NCBI GenBank assembly: GCA_950022655.1
Contig: OX465583.1
Span: 68,955,152-69,019,151 of the forward strand
DNA: 64,000 nt
Direction of reading: 5' to 3'
Source of the DNA: Alentia gelatinosa
Taxonomy: Eukaryota > Annelida > Polychaeta > Phyllodocida > Polynoidae
This document shows, piece by piece, positions 31,904-42,407 of this stretch; the stretch's first letter is position 1, and every line of letters begins with the position of its first letter. A model generated the notes under the pieces. That model was given only the letters and a program-made list of their open reading frames with translations. It searched no databases and was not told the origin of the DNA. Both the position numbers and the translations under genes were made by a program.

Positions 31904-32990
31904 CAGAAATCTCCATTGTTGACTGAGTTACTAAGACTTCTGTTACTTGTTTGGTGTGTCTCCAGCTTAAAAGTTATACTGGAGATCGTGTGGGTGGGGC
32001 TTAAGGGTAGTGGGTTCTGACAGAAATCTTCATTGTTGACTGAGTGTCTAAGACTTATACTGGAGATCATCTGGGTGGGGCTCAAGGTTTCTGGCCTGTA
32101 ACAGAAATCTCATTGTTGAATAATGAAGAGTCATTAAGAGTGGGACTGGAGTGGGACTGGAGTGGGTGGGGCTTAAGGGTACTGGGCTGTAAGAGAAATC
32201 TCCATTGTTGACTGATTGTTTAAGAGATTGTGTGGGTGGGGCTAAAGGCTTCTGGCCTGTGAGAGAAATCCTTGTTGACATATTAACTAAGACTTTTGTT
32301 ACTTGTTTGGTGTGTCCCCAGCTTAAGAGTCATACTGGAGATCGTGTGGGTGGGGCTTCAGGGTAGTTGGCTCTGACAGAAATCTCCATTGTTGACTGAT
32401 TGACTGAGACTTCTGTTACTAAAACTTATACTGGAGATCACATGGGTGGGGCTCAAGGCTTCTGGCCTGTAAGAGAAATCTCATTGTTGAATAATGAAGA
32501 GTCATTAAGAGTGGGACTGGAGATTGTGTGGGTGGGACTTAAGGGTAGTGGGCTGTAAGAGAAATCTCCATAGTTGACTGAGTGTCTAAGAGTTGTATTG
32601 AGATCGTGGGAGTGGGGCTCAAGGCATCTGGGATCTGACTGAATTCTCCATTGGTGACTGAGTATCTAAGACTTCTGTTACTAAGACTTATACTGGAGAT
32701 CGTTTGTGTAGGACTCAAGGGCAGTGGGCTGTGACAGAAATTTTCATTGTTGACTGAGTGTCTAAGAGTTATATGGAGATTGTGTGGTTGTTTACTGGGT
32801 GTCTGAGATTGATACTGGAGATCATATGGTTGGGGCTCAAAGGTAGTGCACTGTGACAAAAATCTCCATCGTTGACTGAGTTACTAAGCCTTCTGTAACT
32901 AAAACTTACATTGGAGATCGATTGGGTGGGATTCAAGGCTGCTGGGCTGTGAGAGAAATCGCCATTGTTGACTGAGTGTCTAAAGGCCTT
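31858..32990 (+). repeat. Tandem copies of the gene's 3' end
   Basis: About 13 decayed repeats of 40-117 bp, most 80-100, each with CTGGAGATCGTGTGGGTGGG then GCTTAAGGGTAGTGGGCTGT, GACAGAAATCTCCATTGTTG and ACTGAGTGTCTAAGA. The first copy contains the last 15 codons and the stop codon of the upstream frame. Some copies include TTTGGTGTGTCTCCAG, resembling a splice acceptor. Small minus-strand frames here are artefacts. Confidence 0.9.
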
Positions 32991-33370
32991 TTTCCATTGG
33001 CCGACAAACATGGTGTAGATTTTCTGTGCTCTCCTAATAGCCTATTAACATTTTGTGTCAGCAGTGCTAAGGTCCGTTGGTGGTTCCTGAATGTAAATGA
33101 GTGACGGCCAATGGAGATATTAGGAGTTTCCTTTGTGCGTCAGCAGTGCCAAAGGTCCGCAAAGAAATAGTGCCTTTTGTTATACCCTTTACTATGGGAA
33201 ATTACTGGGTGTAATTTTGTCGAGGAGATTAATAATAGATACAAGAAACGATGGTTTTGTGGACTGGCGGCTCTGTAAACCACTCTAGGTTGACGTTGTC
33301 GTGCTCGCTAGCACTCTTGTATTACTACGCATCATACACTTGTGGTTTACGTATCAATTATTGTCTATGA
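32990..33370. mobile_element. AAGGCCCGTTTCC fragment followed by AAACGATGG palindrome
   Basis: 32990-33150 is a partial AAGGCC-family MITE (CCATTGGCCGACAAACATGG, GTCAGCAGTGCTAAGGTCC). 33170-33370 is a diverged copy of the element at 40032, with the hairpin GAAACGATGGTTTTGTGGAC; its right arm is eroded. 33371-33886 is unassigned. Confidence 0.6.
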
Positions 33371-33886
33371 ATTGGTGGGTATTGTCGAGGGTTTTTGTGG
33401 GTTATCTGTTCCAATATTAGTCGTTGGCGAGATGCATTATACAGGAAAATACTCACACTTACCCCCAAATTCCTGGAGGATTTACTGATATAGGGTACCA
33501 CCCCTGTGTGTGCCATCCTGTCAGATCTATTTATAAATATACCAGCGTGCACAAGCTTGTATTATATTGATCCAGGGTAGACTTGGAATATGCAATCGCC
33601 CTCAGCGAAAGAAAGTAACCACTTTGATGTTGTGTACTGAATGTGTATAGCATAGCTTTGTGATATATAGTGGAGGCGATGTGATGTGATGTGGAATGAA
33701 GAGATGTTCTGAAGCGGAAACACTGACTTGCAAATCCATACGGCCCACCGGAAATAAGAAAGGACATGCGCGGATGAGTTTCTATACCACAGAGCTAAGA
33801 ACGTATCATACCGTCCAGTTCCACTGCTAGTAGATTATAACACGGTCTTGGATGCAGGTCCGTGATTATAACCATAGGGCATTTTC

Positions 33887-34175
33887 TTTATCTCACCCCT
33901 GGTATTCTTTCTTCATAGACTTAGAATTGGGAACTCGTATCTAATGCCCATTAGATATTTAGGAAAAATATCCAATGTGGGATCATGTCATAAATGATAG
34001 CCCTTAGTCAATGTGAATGGTGAGATAAATTCAGAAACCCATTCAAGTTTAGGGTCAGAGCTTGATCCCATCTTGATCCCATCTTGTTTGATCCCATTAC
34101 GTGATTCACGTTGCTTCGCCTTGTGAATTACTACGTAATTCAAATTTGATGGGATATGAGGTCAGACCTTAAACT
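33887..34175. mobile_element. TTTATCTCACCCC MITE plus hairpin
   Basis: TTTATCTCACCCCTGGTATT at 33887, right end GGTGAGATAAATTC at 34019-34032. Then a hairpin (AGGTCAGACC side; ATCCCAT arms) has the tip CACGTTGCTTCGCCTTGTGA. Confidence 0.75.
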
Positions 34176-34249
34176 CTCATAGATTTCCTCTATATTATTT
34201 GTTTCTTGATAAAGGTTCCCCCTGATGTGGACCTCTGTATTGTCCTCTC

Positions 34250-34565
34250 ATGAATGTTATTTATTTGTATATATATACAGTATATTTGTATGCTTCGGGT
34301 ATGGTGATACACACTCCCTATGTGTTTTCTATGAACACTTTGTATTGGGTGGATGTATCTGTATGCTCCCGGTATGGTGATAGACACTCCCTATGTGTTT
34401 TCTACGGACACTTTGTATTAGGTGGATATATCTGCATGCTCCGGGTATATCTATACACACTCCCTATGTGTTTTCTATGGACCCTATGTATTAGGTGGAT
34501 ATATCTGTATGCACAGGGTATGGTGATACGCACTCCCTTTGTGTTTTCTATGGACACTTTCTATT
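34250..34565 (+). repeat. 71-bp tandem repeat, CTCCCTATGTGTTTTCTATG unit
   Basis: 4.4 copies with ATATCTGTATGCTCCGGGTA, TGGTGATACACACTCCCTAT and GACACTTTGTATTAGGTGGA. A shortened relative of the 80-bp repeat at 13905; single units occur at 63000-63095. Confidence 0.9.
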
Positions 34566-34675
34566 AAATGGATAATAAATCTGTATACCATTCACTCATC
34601 ACCATTTGTAATCACTGCCAGCCAAAGGTGTTTCCCTTGTGTCCGCATACTGTTCACAACAGACCTGCATGCCAC

Positions 34676-34965
34676 ACTGCGCGAAAACCACCAGTTTATA
34701 TATGTATACACCCAGCATATATAGGTATGATTTTGCATATACAAGGTAGTCCTATTTTCGCTGTGTATACACCTCATCTATGGATGTGTAAAATGTATAT
34801 GACCCGCTTATACATGTCCGGCACACAATATTTCTCTTCATATACGCTTTTCGCTAAATACAGCCATTACGCTGACATATGGAAGAGGAAACAGTCAATA
34901 ATCAGCCGATACTTGCACTTAAGCGATGGCGTATATATTTGAATAAACTGGTGGTTTTCGTGCAG
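34676..34965. mobile_element. MITE with CTGCGCGAAAACCACCAGTT ends
   Basis: A 290-bp element; right end AACTGGTGGTTTTCGTGCAG. The interior has CACCCAGCATATATAGGTAT and GACATGTATAAGCGGG-type inverted stretches. Partial copies lie at 38770-38942 (reverse) and 40437-40700. Confidence 0.8.
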
Positions 34966-35242
34966 TACCAATAATGTCCCCTATCGGTTCATCATATCCC
35001 TTGGGATGAACACTGTGCTCCATTGTAACTCCCTCTCCGTACAGATTGCATGTACAGCACTGAAATAGGCCTGCGCATGCATGGAATAAGACACAGAAGC
35101 CACACGAGAAGCCACCTCAACAGGAACAGGATCAGATATCGGCTTCGGGAGAGACGGTCCTCTTGTCTCTCTCCTCCCACCCCATGATCCATGTTGATCA
35201 CGTCAGGGGTCACCAGCCTCCTGCGAAGAACCCCCTCCACTA
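34966..35242. other. Unassigned spacer
   Basis: No repeat or gene that I can support. Confidence 0.3.
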
Positions 35243-35669
35243 GACTGGCTCCAGTCCCGGCATCCTATGGCTACCCTCCTGGCTGGGATACAGGGACTAG
35301 TACAATCGGTAATGGTGTTGGATTTCTGGCACTGTTTAGTTCCAGTATTCCGACCACTCTCCTTACAGATATCCTGGCTACTGGTCGGGATACCTCACTT
35401 TGATCTCAATTGGGTCACAGTTAGGAGCAGGTGAAATTTATTACTATGACAACAGAGGCAGCCAGGGAACTGGAGGGGAGAGGGGGAGTGGTAGAGGGAG
35501 GTATAGGGTTACAGGGAGCGGCTTGGGGCCATAAACAGGAGGTTCTGTTAATAGTGGACAAGTCTTTGATTCATGGGCCAGTCAGAGAAGGATACATACT
35601 ATAACAAACTTTATTATGATTGTATTTAAGTTTTTAATGAATGTTCATGATCAAAGACCTGGGCAAGTC
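35243..35669. mobile_element. AGACTGGC-ended MITE, uninterrupted copy
   Basis: GACTGGCTCCAGTCCCGG to GACCTGGGCAAGTC. This is the empty-site counterpart of the LINE-filled copy at 23352-24779, with the insertion point at about 35349-35353 (GTATTCCGACCAC). Flanks CCCCCTCCACT and ACCCCTCCGCC are compatible with a decayed 11-bp target duplication. 35670-35958 is unassigned. Confidence 0.7.
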
Positions 35670-35958
35670 AACCCCTCCGCCTCCCCGCCGCCACCCACAG
35701 AGCCTCCGTCAGTCTTTATCAGCATCAAAGACCTGTTCAAAACCCGTGTTTGGTGAGCAGGCGGTCTGTTCCCCGGGGGGAGCGGCTGTCAGGGCCGGCC
35801 AGTGTTCTGTGAGGAGGGAGGGGATGGTATTATTATCATTCAACATGGTGTTGTTTTAACAGCAGGCTAGCTGAGTCACATTGGTGTGATTTTAGTATCA
35901 CATGTCGTGGTGATTTGTGAATTAAGATGAATACTGCTTTTTTCCATGGCATGCACGC

Positions 35959-36103
35959 CTTTATCTTACCCCTGGTATTTTGTCCCATAGACTTTATTTT
36001 GGGAACTCTTATCCAACGCCCATTAGATATTTAGGAAAAGTATCAAATTAGGGATTATGTCATAAATGTTAGCCAATTAGTCAATGGGAAGTTTGAGATG
36101 AAT
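35959..36103. mobile_element. TTTATCTTACCCC MITE fragment
   Basis: TTTATCTTACCCCTGGTATT, CCCATTAGATATTTAGGAAA and right end TTTGAGATGAATTC. Same subfamily as 28913 and 33887. Confidence 0.7.
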
Positions 36104-36116
36104 TCAGAATTGTTAG

Positions 36117-36248
36117 CTATAATCAGATTGCAAATGCATGACGCATGATGCCTCAAGGCATCATGCGTCTTTTGAGCAGTGATGCCTCCAGGCATCATAT
36201 GTCTTTAGTGGAGTGATGCCTCCAGGCATCGTGCGCCTTAAAGGGTTA
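36117..36248. mobile_element. piggyBac-like MITE end with three 34-bp-spaced palindromes
   Basis: ATGCCTCAAGGCAT / ATGCCTCCAGGCAT motifs begin at 36148, 36182 and 36216 (34-bp steps), then GCGCCTTAAAGGGTTAA closes the element. Only one end is present. Confidence 0.7.
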
Positions 36249-37330
36249 AAGATCCGACTAAAAAAAACATTGCTTCCGTAATATTGGATCGCATCCCTAT
36301 ATTCCCCCGGGATCGCTATTTTCTACGATGCAATAGCGATACAACAATTCAGGGGCACATATGAAATGAGACAGGGGAAAATTCACTAGTTCTTTAACTA
36401 AATACAGATGGCATCACAGTTAAAACTGATCTGACACCTGGGGGTCGTTTTATTTTCAACTCTCCTGGGGACTCTCTCCGCCCACGAGGGATAGCTCCAT
36501 TGAGGATAATTTTCAGGAGATCTCCTCAATCTCGTTCGATTTACCCTGTCCTCGGGAGGGAGAGGAATCCTCGGCCGAAGTCTCCTTTGAGAGAGCCCCA
36601 GGAGAAAATAAACCTGTAGGAGACTTTTGAGGAGACTTGAAAGAGAGGCTGTGTATACTGCAGGTGGTGGCACATAGTGGTATTTTTGGGAACTAATTTC
36701 ATCATTTATGAATGTATGTTAATCTAAGTAAATAGCAAAGTAATTCTCCATCTGAGACCTCCAGTTTTAATTAAATTCATAATAAATATATTTCCGATAG
36801 TTCAAATGAATTAAATAGCTTTTATTTGTTATTTTGAATCACCCACGACACCCCTAGACGTGTCCCCAGCCAGGAGAGCTGCAGGACACTTTTCAGGAGC
36901 TCTCCTGGCCCCAGGATTGAAAATAAAACGATATTTCAGGAGACCTCCTAGAATCTGGCCCAAGACTCTCCTTCCCCGGGAGACTTTGAAATATCGAACC
37001 CAATCTGTCCTGGGACCTCTCCCCGGGCGCCCCAGGACTCCTCGGGCAGAAAATAAAACACCCCCCCCTGGTGGTGTAGATCGCTATTTCCTATAGGTAG
37101 CAGAACAAGTGGCGGGGGTTGGTGGTGCCACCATGGATCGTTATTTGAAATATCGCAGCGATACAATCCGCAGTGCTGTGAAGGTCCACATAAAAGGTAT
37201 CGCTAAAAGCCATATTTTACGTGGCATTGCGCCTATTCGATTACGACTCGATCTTCAAAATTTCAGGAGCAACGTTTAGGCCCTTGCATCGCTATTCTGC
37301 GGCTCTGTTTTAAACGTGGAGTAACTGGGC
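36249..37330. mobile_element. ATTGGATCGCATCCC repeat interrupted at 36435-37073
   Basis: 36270-36434 and 37074-37330 align in order with 56565-57015 (TTGGATCGYRTCCCTATATT, AACTAAATACAGATGGC, TTCGATTACGACTCGATC, TTTAGGCCCTTGCATC). The terminus of the family is not resolved. Confidence 0.55.
36435..37073. mobile_element. MITE with CACCWGGGGG..GTTTTATTTTC ends
   Basis: CACCTGGGGGTCGTTTTATT at the left and AAATAAAACACCCCCCCCTG at the right are inverted. Internal AGGAGACCTCC-type palindromes recur (for example around 36600-36630 and 36935-36950). It is inserted into the repeat spanning 36249-37330, whose second copy at 56.7 kb lacks it. Confidence 0.7.
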
Positions 37331-37570
37331 CCAGGCAGATGAGGGCACAGGTTGCTTCTCCCAGACGGGCTCGAGGCCCTTTGATGGCGGCTACGCCCAT
37401 ACGATTACGACACCAGCCGCAAATTTTCAGGAGCAACATTTAGGCCCTTGGATCGCTATTCTGCGATCCGCAGCTCTGTCGTAAACGTGGAGCAACGGGG
37501 CCCAGGCGGGTGTGGGTGAGCCTTGCTTTTCCCTGACGGGCTCGAGGCCCTTTGATGGCGGCTACACGAG
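37275..37570 (+). repeat. Direct duplication of about 160 bp
   Basis: CGCTATTCTGCGGCTCTGTT, CGTGGAGTAACTGGGCCCAG and GACGGGCTCGAGGCCCTTTG recur as a second copy from about 37436, partly flanked by CATACGATTACGAC. 37571-37889 is unassigned; the overlapping frames at 37440-38011 cross repeat boundaries. Confidence 0.7.
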
Positions 37571-37889
37571 CACGCCAAGCCGCCTGTTGACGCGAGCAGC
37601 TCCTCAGATGCTCGGATACGCTCATCCGCCCATGTCGCCGTTTCCGAAGGCAATCCGTCTAATTAACCATCAGAGAGCCACCCCCCGACGGGTTTCAATT
37701 AAGATAAGAGGTGTAGGAGCGAGTGCATGCGGTGCGGGCCAGGCTGGGGTGAGATGTGTGCCCGTCAAAGGCTGGCGTGTCCTTACGCTGTCTGCCCGGC
37801 TCCTAGTTGCCCTAGAAAGCTGTTCAGGACTACAGTCTATAATAGACATCGTCATCTGTCCGATTCTGCTTTTGCCCAACGAATTCATT

Positions 37890-38298
37890 GGGTCAAGCCC
37901 AATACTCATCTACAGATTTCGGAACATTTATGTACCTTTGTCGCCGACAAACGGACGGTAATTTGTCTGAGGCGAGGCATCCTAACTGAGTCGGCCGTAG
38001 TCGGTAGATGAAGCACAGCTAGGCAATGGTCAGGCAACGATAAGTGAACCACCTCCTTCAGATGTTATTTTGTCGCTGACAAATTGTGGTTTCTATGTTC
38101 CTGAATCGGTGACCAAACGTTTATCAATATGTTGATAAATCTAGTCACCGACAATGGAACATTGCTAAATGGTGCTTGATTGGGTGGCCGACACGGGCTG
38201 AGGTATTATGCAATTCACCAGGGACAAGTTCACCGACTCCGATACGATTTGGGAACTAATCATTCAATCTTGAATCGGTAGATGTGTATTGGGCTTAA
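37890..38298. mobile_element. AAGCCCAAT MITE, reference full-length copy
   Basis: TCAAGCCCAATACTCATCTA to AATCGGTAGATGTGTATTGG ending GGGCTTAA, 409 bp. It contains several self-complementary stretches (GTTTATCAATATGTTGATAAA, TTTGTCGCCGACAAA). Its terminal TTAA is shared with the next element. Confidence 0.85.
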
Positions 38299-39153
38299 GG
38301 CCCGGCGTCCACTGACCTCCAAAACGGCTGCGATAGGACTTACGATGCACCTCCTAACGCAAAATGAAAATCACGTCGGATGGTCAGCTACAACCTGGGC
38401 AGTTGATCACCTGACTACGATAACCTACGATGTCTACGATTTGTTCCCGATGAAAAAGCTGTACCATAGGACACATTTAATATGTGTCATAGACAGTTCG
38501 TGAGCATCGTAGAGTATTCTTCTGGAAAAATCACTCTATCGTATTAGATACTCAACAGAAAATTATGAAATTTTAAATTTAAGTAGGGAAGATATAGACC
38601 ATTCTGAAGAACAAATATGGTGTTCTATTAGATTTAAGTGTCTAAAATAAATCGTTTCATAGTTTGACCAGAGTCTTCGGTGCCTGGGAAAAAATATTCT
38701 ACGTACCGGTAAACATTATCCATGCAATATCACCTGGATCATAATGTATCAAATATTCAAAAGTAACAATAACACCTCAAGGCGTATATATATGACGAAT
38801 ATATGACTGCAACATGGACGCTTAAATACACATCTATAGATGAGGCGTATGCACGACGGAAAATAGGACTACCTTGTATACGCAAAATCATACTTATATA
38901 CGCCGGGCGTATACATATGTAAAATAGGGGTTTTCGGGCAGTGAACACCTCAATGTCTGCATTTATGGCCTGGTTTTATCGTGAGTTACGTCGGGACCGT
39001 GATCACCCTTTTTATACATAAAAACCGATTTCGATGCAAGTCGATGTGTCAAATCTAGACATTTGTTTACGATAGAGACCGTCACAATTTTGACATCGTA
39101 GCGCATCGGAGGATCTTCAATTTCCATCATAGAAGGTGGACGCCAGGCCTTAA
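38295..39153. mobile_element. MITE with TTAAGGCCCGGCGTCCACT ends
   Basis: Left AAGGCCCGGCGTCCACTGAC; right GGTGGACGCCAGGCCTTAA. 859 bp, including a reversed fragment of the CTGCGCGAAAACCACC family (38770-38942). TTAA borders are shared with both neighbours. Fragments occur at 1400-2104, and a lone terminus at 56112. Confidence 0.8.
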
Positions 39154-39493
39154 CCCTTCAAAGGCCGGAGTCTGTGGCAGAGCCCTGTTGGTCGGGGTTA
39201 ATACTTGGGACTAGCATGATGCCAGGGGACACCCAATTTGTCTTAAAACCAATATTCAATAGTTTGATCACGTGTTAAGACAGTTCATCTTCATTTCTAT
39301 TATTTCTTTCACCAAACAGTGTTAAATACTATATCATATGTATATTCTCTGAATGTTTCATAATTATTGATCAATTATTTCTTCATATGTAGCGCCCCAA
39401 GGCAATATCCGGTCGACGTTGGGGAATGCCTCAAGGCATTATCTGTTCTACGCTTGGTAATGCTTCAAAGCATTATCCGCCTGAAGGGGTTAA
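39150..39493. mobile_element. piggyBac-like MITE, reversed copy
   Basis: TTAACCCTTCAAAGGCCGGA to CCGCCTGAAGGGGTTAA. Palindromic motifs lie at 39392, 39426 and 39460 near the right end (34-bp steps). Shares TTAA with the previous element. Confidence 0.8.
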
Positions 39494-39646
39494 GGTACAT
39501 GGACTTCATATCTTCTACAGAACTGTTTCAGATAACACAAGATTGAATACTTCATATCTGTAAAAAAAATTCATGTATCTTGATTCTGTTACCAGATACC
39601 GTTAAATCAATTTAATTTCGCCGCCATACACCAGCAGGGTGTGCTT

Positions 39647-39862
39647 ATGTGCCCCTCTATCATCACAATCACGGTTTGCTTCATGCTGCACGCCTCAGTA
39701 TCATCTTCCACCTTCCGCCTGAGCCACTCACTACAGACAGGGCCGCCCGAGCTGCTCGTCAGGGAGCAGAGATCCTATCTGAGGAGCAGGCTGCATTGCG
39801 GAGACACCATGTCATATTACTCAGCCCGTGAGAGTGGTCTATGGAAGCCCAGCCAGTCGTAA
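39647..39862 (+). CDS. Small signal-peptide-like open frame (71 codons)
   Basis: No family is recognised. The frame starts MCPSIITITVCFMLHASVSS, a hydrophobic leader with small residues at a plausible cleavage site, followed by a basic stretch (REQRSYLRSRLHCGDTM) with only one further cysteine. It lies in 500 bp of apparently single-copy DNA (39494-40031) between MITEs, and its codons favour G or C at the third position, unlike the AT-rich surroundings. It could be a small secreted protein, an exon of a larger gene or chance. There is an overlapping 60-codon frame in another phase. No TATA or polyadenylation signal was identified. Confidence 0.25.
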   Translation: MCPSIITITVCFMLHASVSSSTFRLSHSLQTGPPELLVREQRSYLRSRLHCGDTMSYYSARESGLWKPSQS

Positions 39863-40031
39863 TCCTAACCACCCCGCTGGAGTTGTTTACCTCGGTGAGA
39901 TGTAACTCCGGGTATTGGATGGTCCTTGATAATGTGGGTGAAAGAAGGGAAGTCATATTAATCAGACATATTCACTGTATCAAATTTGATACATGATAAA
40001 TAACACACTGCATGAAAACCACTATATTATA

Positions 40032-40434
40032 TATTTATTATCCATCGTATACAAAGCCCCCATTGAAAATGTATGGGTACCCAGTAATCTACGACCCATT
40101 GTACAAAACCTGTCAGATACCATAACTGTGGTATACGGAGTCAAATCTGTGGTATACGGCCTCAAAACTATGGTATATGGGAAAATAGTCCCTTTTGCTA
40201 TAGAGCAAAGAAATAGTCCCTATTGTCATACCCTTTATCATGGCAATTACTGGGTTTAATTTATTCGAAAAGATGAATAATAAATGCAATAAACGATGAT
40301 TTTGTGAACAGGCGGCTCTGTAAACCACTTGAGGTTTACGTCGTAATACACTTGCTAGCGCTCGTGTATTATGACGCGTCGACCCCTCATGGTTTACTGC
40401 CGCCTGTCCACAAAACCATCGATTATTTGTCTAT
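40032..40434. mobile_element. AAACGATGG fold-back element, full copy
   Basis: Left part ATTTATTATCCATCGTATAC, CCCATTGAAAATGTATGGG, AAACTATGGTATATGGGAAA. The right part (40284-40433) is a palindrome of about 150 bp with arms AAACGATGATTTTGTGAACA / TGTCCACAAAACCATCGATT and AATACACTTGCTAGCGCTCG inside. Other copies: 43727-44255, 51624-52012, 59966-60331 (reverse), 33170-33370 (decayed). Confidence 0.8.
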
Positions 40435-40436
40435 GT

Positions 40437-40700
40437 ATACACCCGGCGTATATAGGTATGATTTTGCGTATACAAGATAGTCCTATTTTCTGTTGTGTAT
40501 ACGCCTCATCTATAGACGTGTAAAATGTATACGACCCAATGTATACATGTCCCGCACACAATATTTCTCAATATACGCTTTGTGGCAAATACAGCCAATA
40601 CGCTGATGTATAGAAGAGAAAACGTGTCAATATACAGCCGATACATGCACTTACACGATGGCGTATATAAGAGTAAACTGGTGCTTTTCGCGCAGAGTAA
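40437..40700. mobile_element. CTGCGCGAAAACCACC MITE lacking its left end
   Basis: TATACACCCGGCGTATATAG through AGTAAACTGGTGCTTTTCGC. Aligns to 34700-34965, beginning right after the fold-back element. 40701-40913 is unassigned. Confidence 0.7.
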
Positions 40701-40913
40701 GATATTGACTAGATGTACTATTTGACGTTCTAGCATGGATTGAAGTAAAGGTATGGAATATTTCTGATTCAGATGCTAAATCGTATAGGTGTACCTATCA
40801 GTGTAATTGTGTGTTTGAAATATTTTTATGAACATTTACTCTAGAGTGGGTATTAACCTTTTTTGATACTAGCAAATACATAATAGCATATGTAAATAGG
40901 CTATTAACCCTTT

Positions 40914-41250
40914 AACAGTAGCATGATGCCTCCAGGCATTCCCCTGGCTATCGCAGCATGATGCCTCCAGGCATCATAGAGGCATCATTGATACTTATAT
41001 ACAAAATTCAATAAATAAAAAAATTATTGTTTGAATTAAAAGAAATTTTGACATAGTAAAAACAGCATATTGACCTTTTGTATAACAAAATATCATCAGC
41101 TACCAAGGTAAATTACCTAAATCAAATGACATATCATGTGACATTGCTATTTTCAAAAAAAGGTGCCTGCTGTAGCAGGGTCGTTTATGTAGGCAATGCC
41201 TGCTGTACAATGGTGATCAGAGAAATTGGGTGCTGCAGGGAAAGGATTAA
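40914..41250. mobile_element. piggyBac-like MITE copy
   Basis: TTAACCCTTTAACAGTAGCA with ATGCCTCCAGGCAT motifs at 40926 and 40961; right side GGCAATGCCTGCTGTAC and AGGGAAAGGATTAA. A minus or plus open frame across it is not supported. Confidence 0.7.
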
Positions 41251-41252
41251 GA

Positions 41253-41340
41253 GAACTGAAAAGATCTACACCATTTTCGTCGGCAAATGGAAACAGGCCT
41301 TTAAGAGAATTAAAAAAATCTCCACCGTTTTCGTTGGCCT
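41253..41340 (-). repeat. Two tandem AAGGCC-family terminal units
   Basis: AAAAGATCTACACCATTTTC, GTCGGCAAATGGAAACAGGC and a second unit AATCTCCACCGTTTTCGTTG. This is the same 54-bp unit as in 57423-58904, in the inverted-arm orientation. Confidence 0.7.
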
Positions 41341-41404
41341 CTACTTGACACGTTCATCCATCTGACTACTTCACATGTGTCGCATTCCCTCTTCTAAACT
41401 CACG

Positions 41405-41815
41405 TTTAAGCCCAATGCCCATCTACCGCTTTCAGAACATTTATGAACCTTTGTCTGCGACAAACGGACGGTAATTTGTCTGAGATGAGGTATCCTAATG
41501 GTGTCCGCCATATTCGGTAGATGTAGAACAGCTAGGCAAGGGTGTCCTTTTGTCCAGATGTCCTTTTGTTGCCGACAAGTTGTGGTTTCTATGTTCCTAA
41601 ATCGGTGGCGGAAAGTTTATCAACATGTTGATAAATCTAGTCACCGACAACGGAACGTTGGTAAATGGGGCTAGGCTTAGGGTTAGGGTGAGGGTTATTG
41701 TTAGGGTTATTGTTAGGGTTAGGATTACGTAATTTGCCTACGACAAGTTCGCCAACTCCTGTACGATTTGGAACTAATCGTTCAACCGTTAATCGCTAGA
41801 TGGGCATTGGGCTTT
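41405..41815. mobile_element. AAGCCCAAT MITE carrying a TTAGGG insert
   Basis: TTTAAGCCCAATGCCCATCT to ATCGCTAGATGGGCATTGGG, ending GCTTTA. The family sequence expected after GTAAATGG is replaced by telomere-like repeats at 41667-41727. 41816-42407 is unassigned. Confidence 0.8.
41667..41727 (+). repeat. Interstitial telomere-like repeat (TTAGGG)n
   Basis: GGCTTAGGGTTAGGGTGAGG followed by GTTATTGTTAGGG units. About ten partial TTAGGG repeats sit inside a MITE, replacing about 35 bp found in the copy at 38173-38210. Confidence 0.85.
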
Positions 41816-42407
41816 AGAGGTGTCAGAGCTGCTTCCTCAGCAACCCTGCCATGTCCCACCTCGCCTAAAGGCTATAGTCGGACCGCGTGATCTTATCCCA
41901 TATACTTTGGCAGTGACAGTATCTCAATCCTGTTATGGGGCCTAGACCCAAAGGACACATTTACCCTCGAGGAGTGGACTTGTCTCGCATATATCCAACG
42001 CATTTATAAACCGAGTGAGTTTTCCCATTCAAACATATACCCTAGAGGACATTAATCTGTGATGTATGTGTATCTGTATACATGGGTAATGTGTCATGGG
42101 CCCCACTGGACTTCTATCTATACCCTGACACCGAATCAGAACCACAGACAATGTCATAGCAGTGACTCAAGAAAGAGACGTACATGTATGTTTTATATCA
42201 ATCACCGGCTTAGTACAAATTGGTGTTGATTGATGAGAAAGACATTGTTTGTGATTTGATGCAGCCGTAAGTTGTGAGAAATTAAATATAACCGGCTGAA
42301 GCTCACCCTAGAACAACAATGTCAGACGGCAAAATAATAAAGTAGTAATTCTACCCATTTTCATATACTTTCAGCAGCTAGTATTGGCATTGAGAATATA
42401 GAGAGAC

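Noticed and set aside
37440..38011. 149-codon and overlapping frames
   Set aside because: They cross the boundary between a duplicated segment and a MITE, so cannot be one conserved protein.
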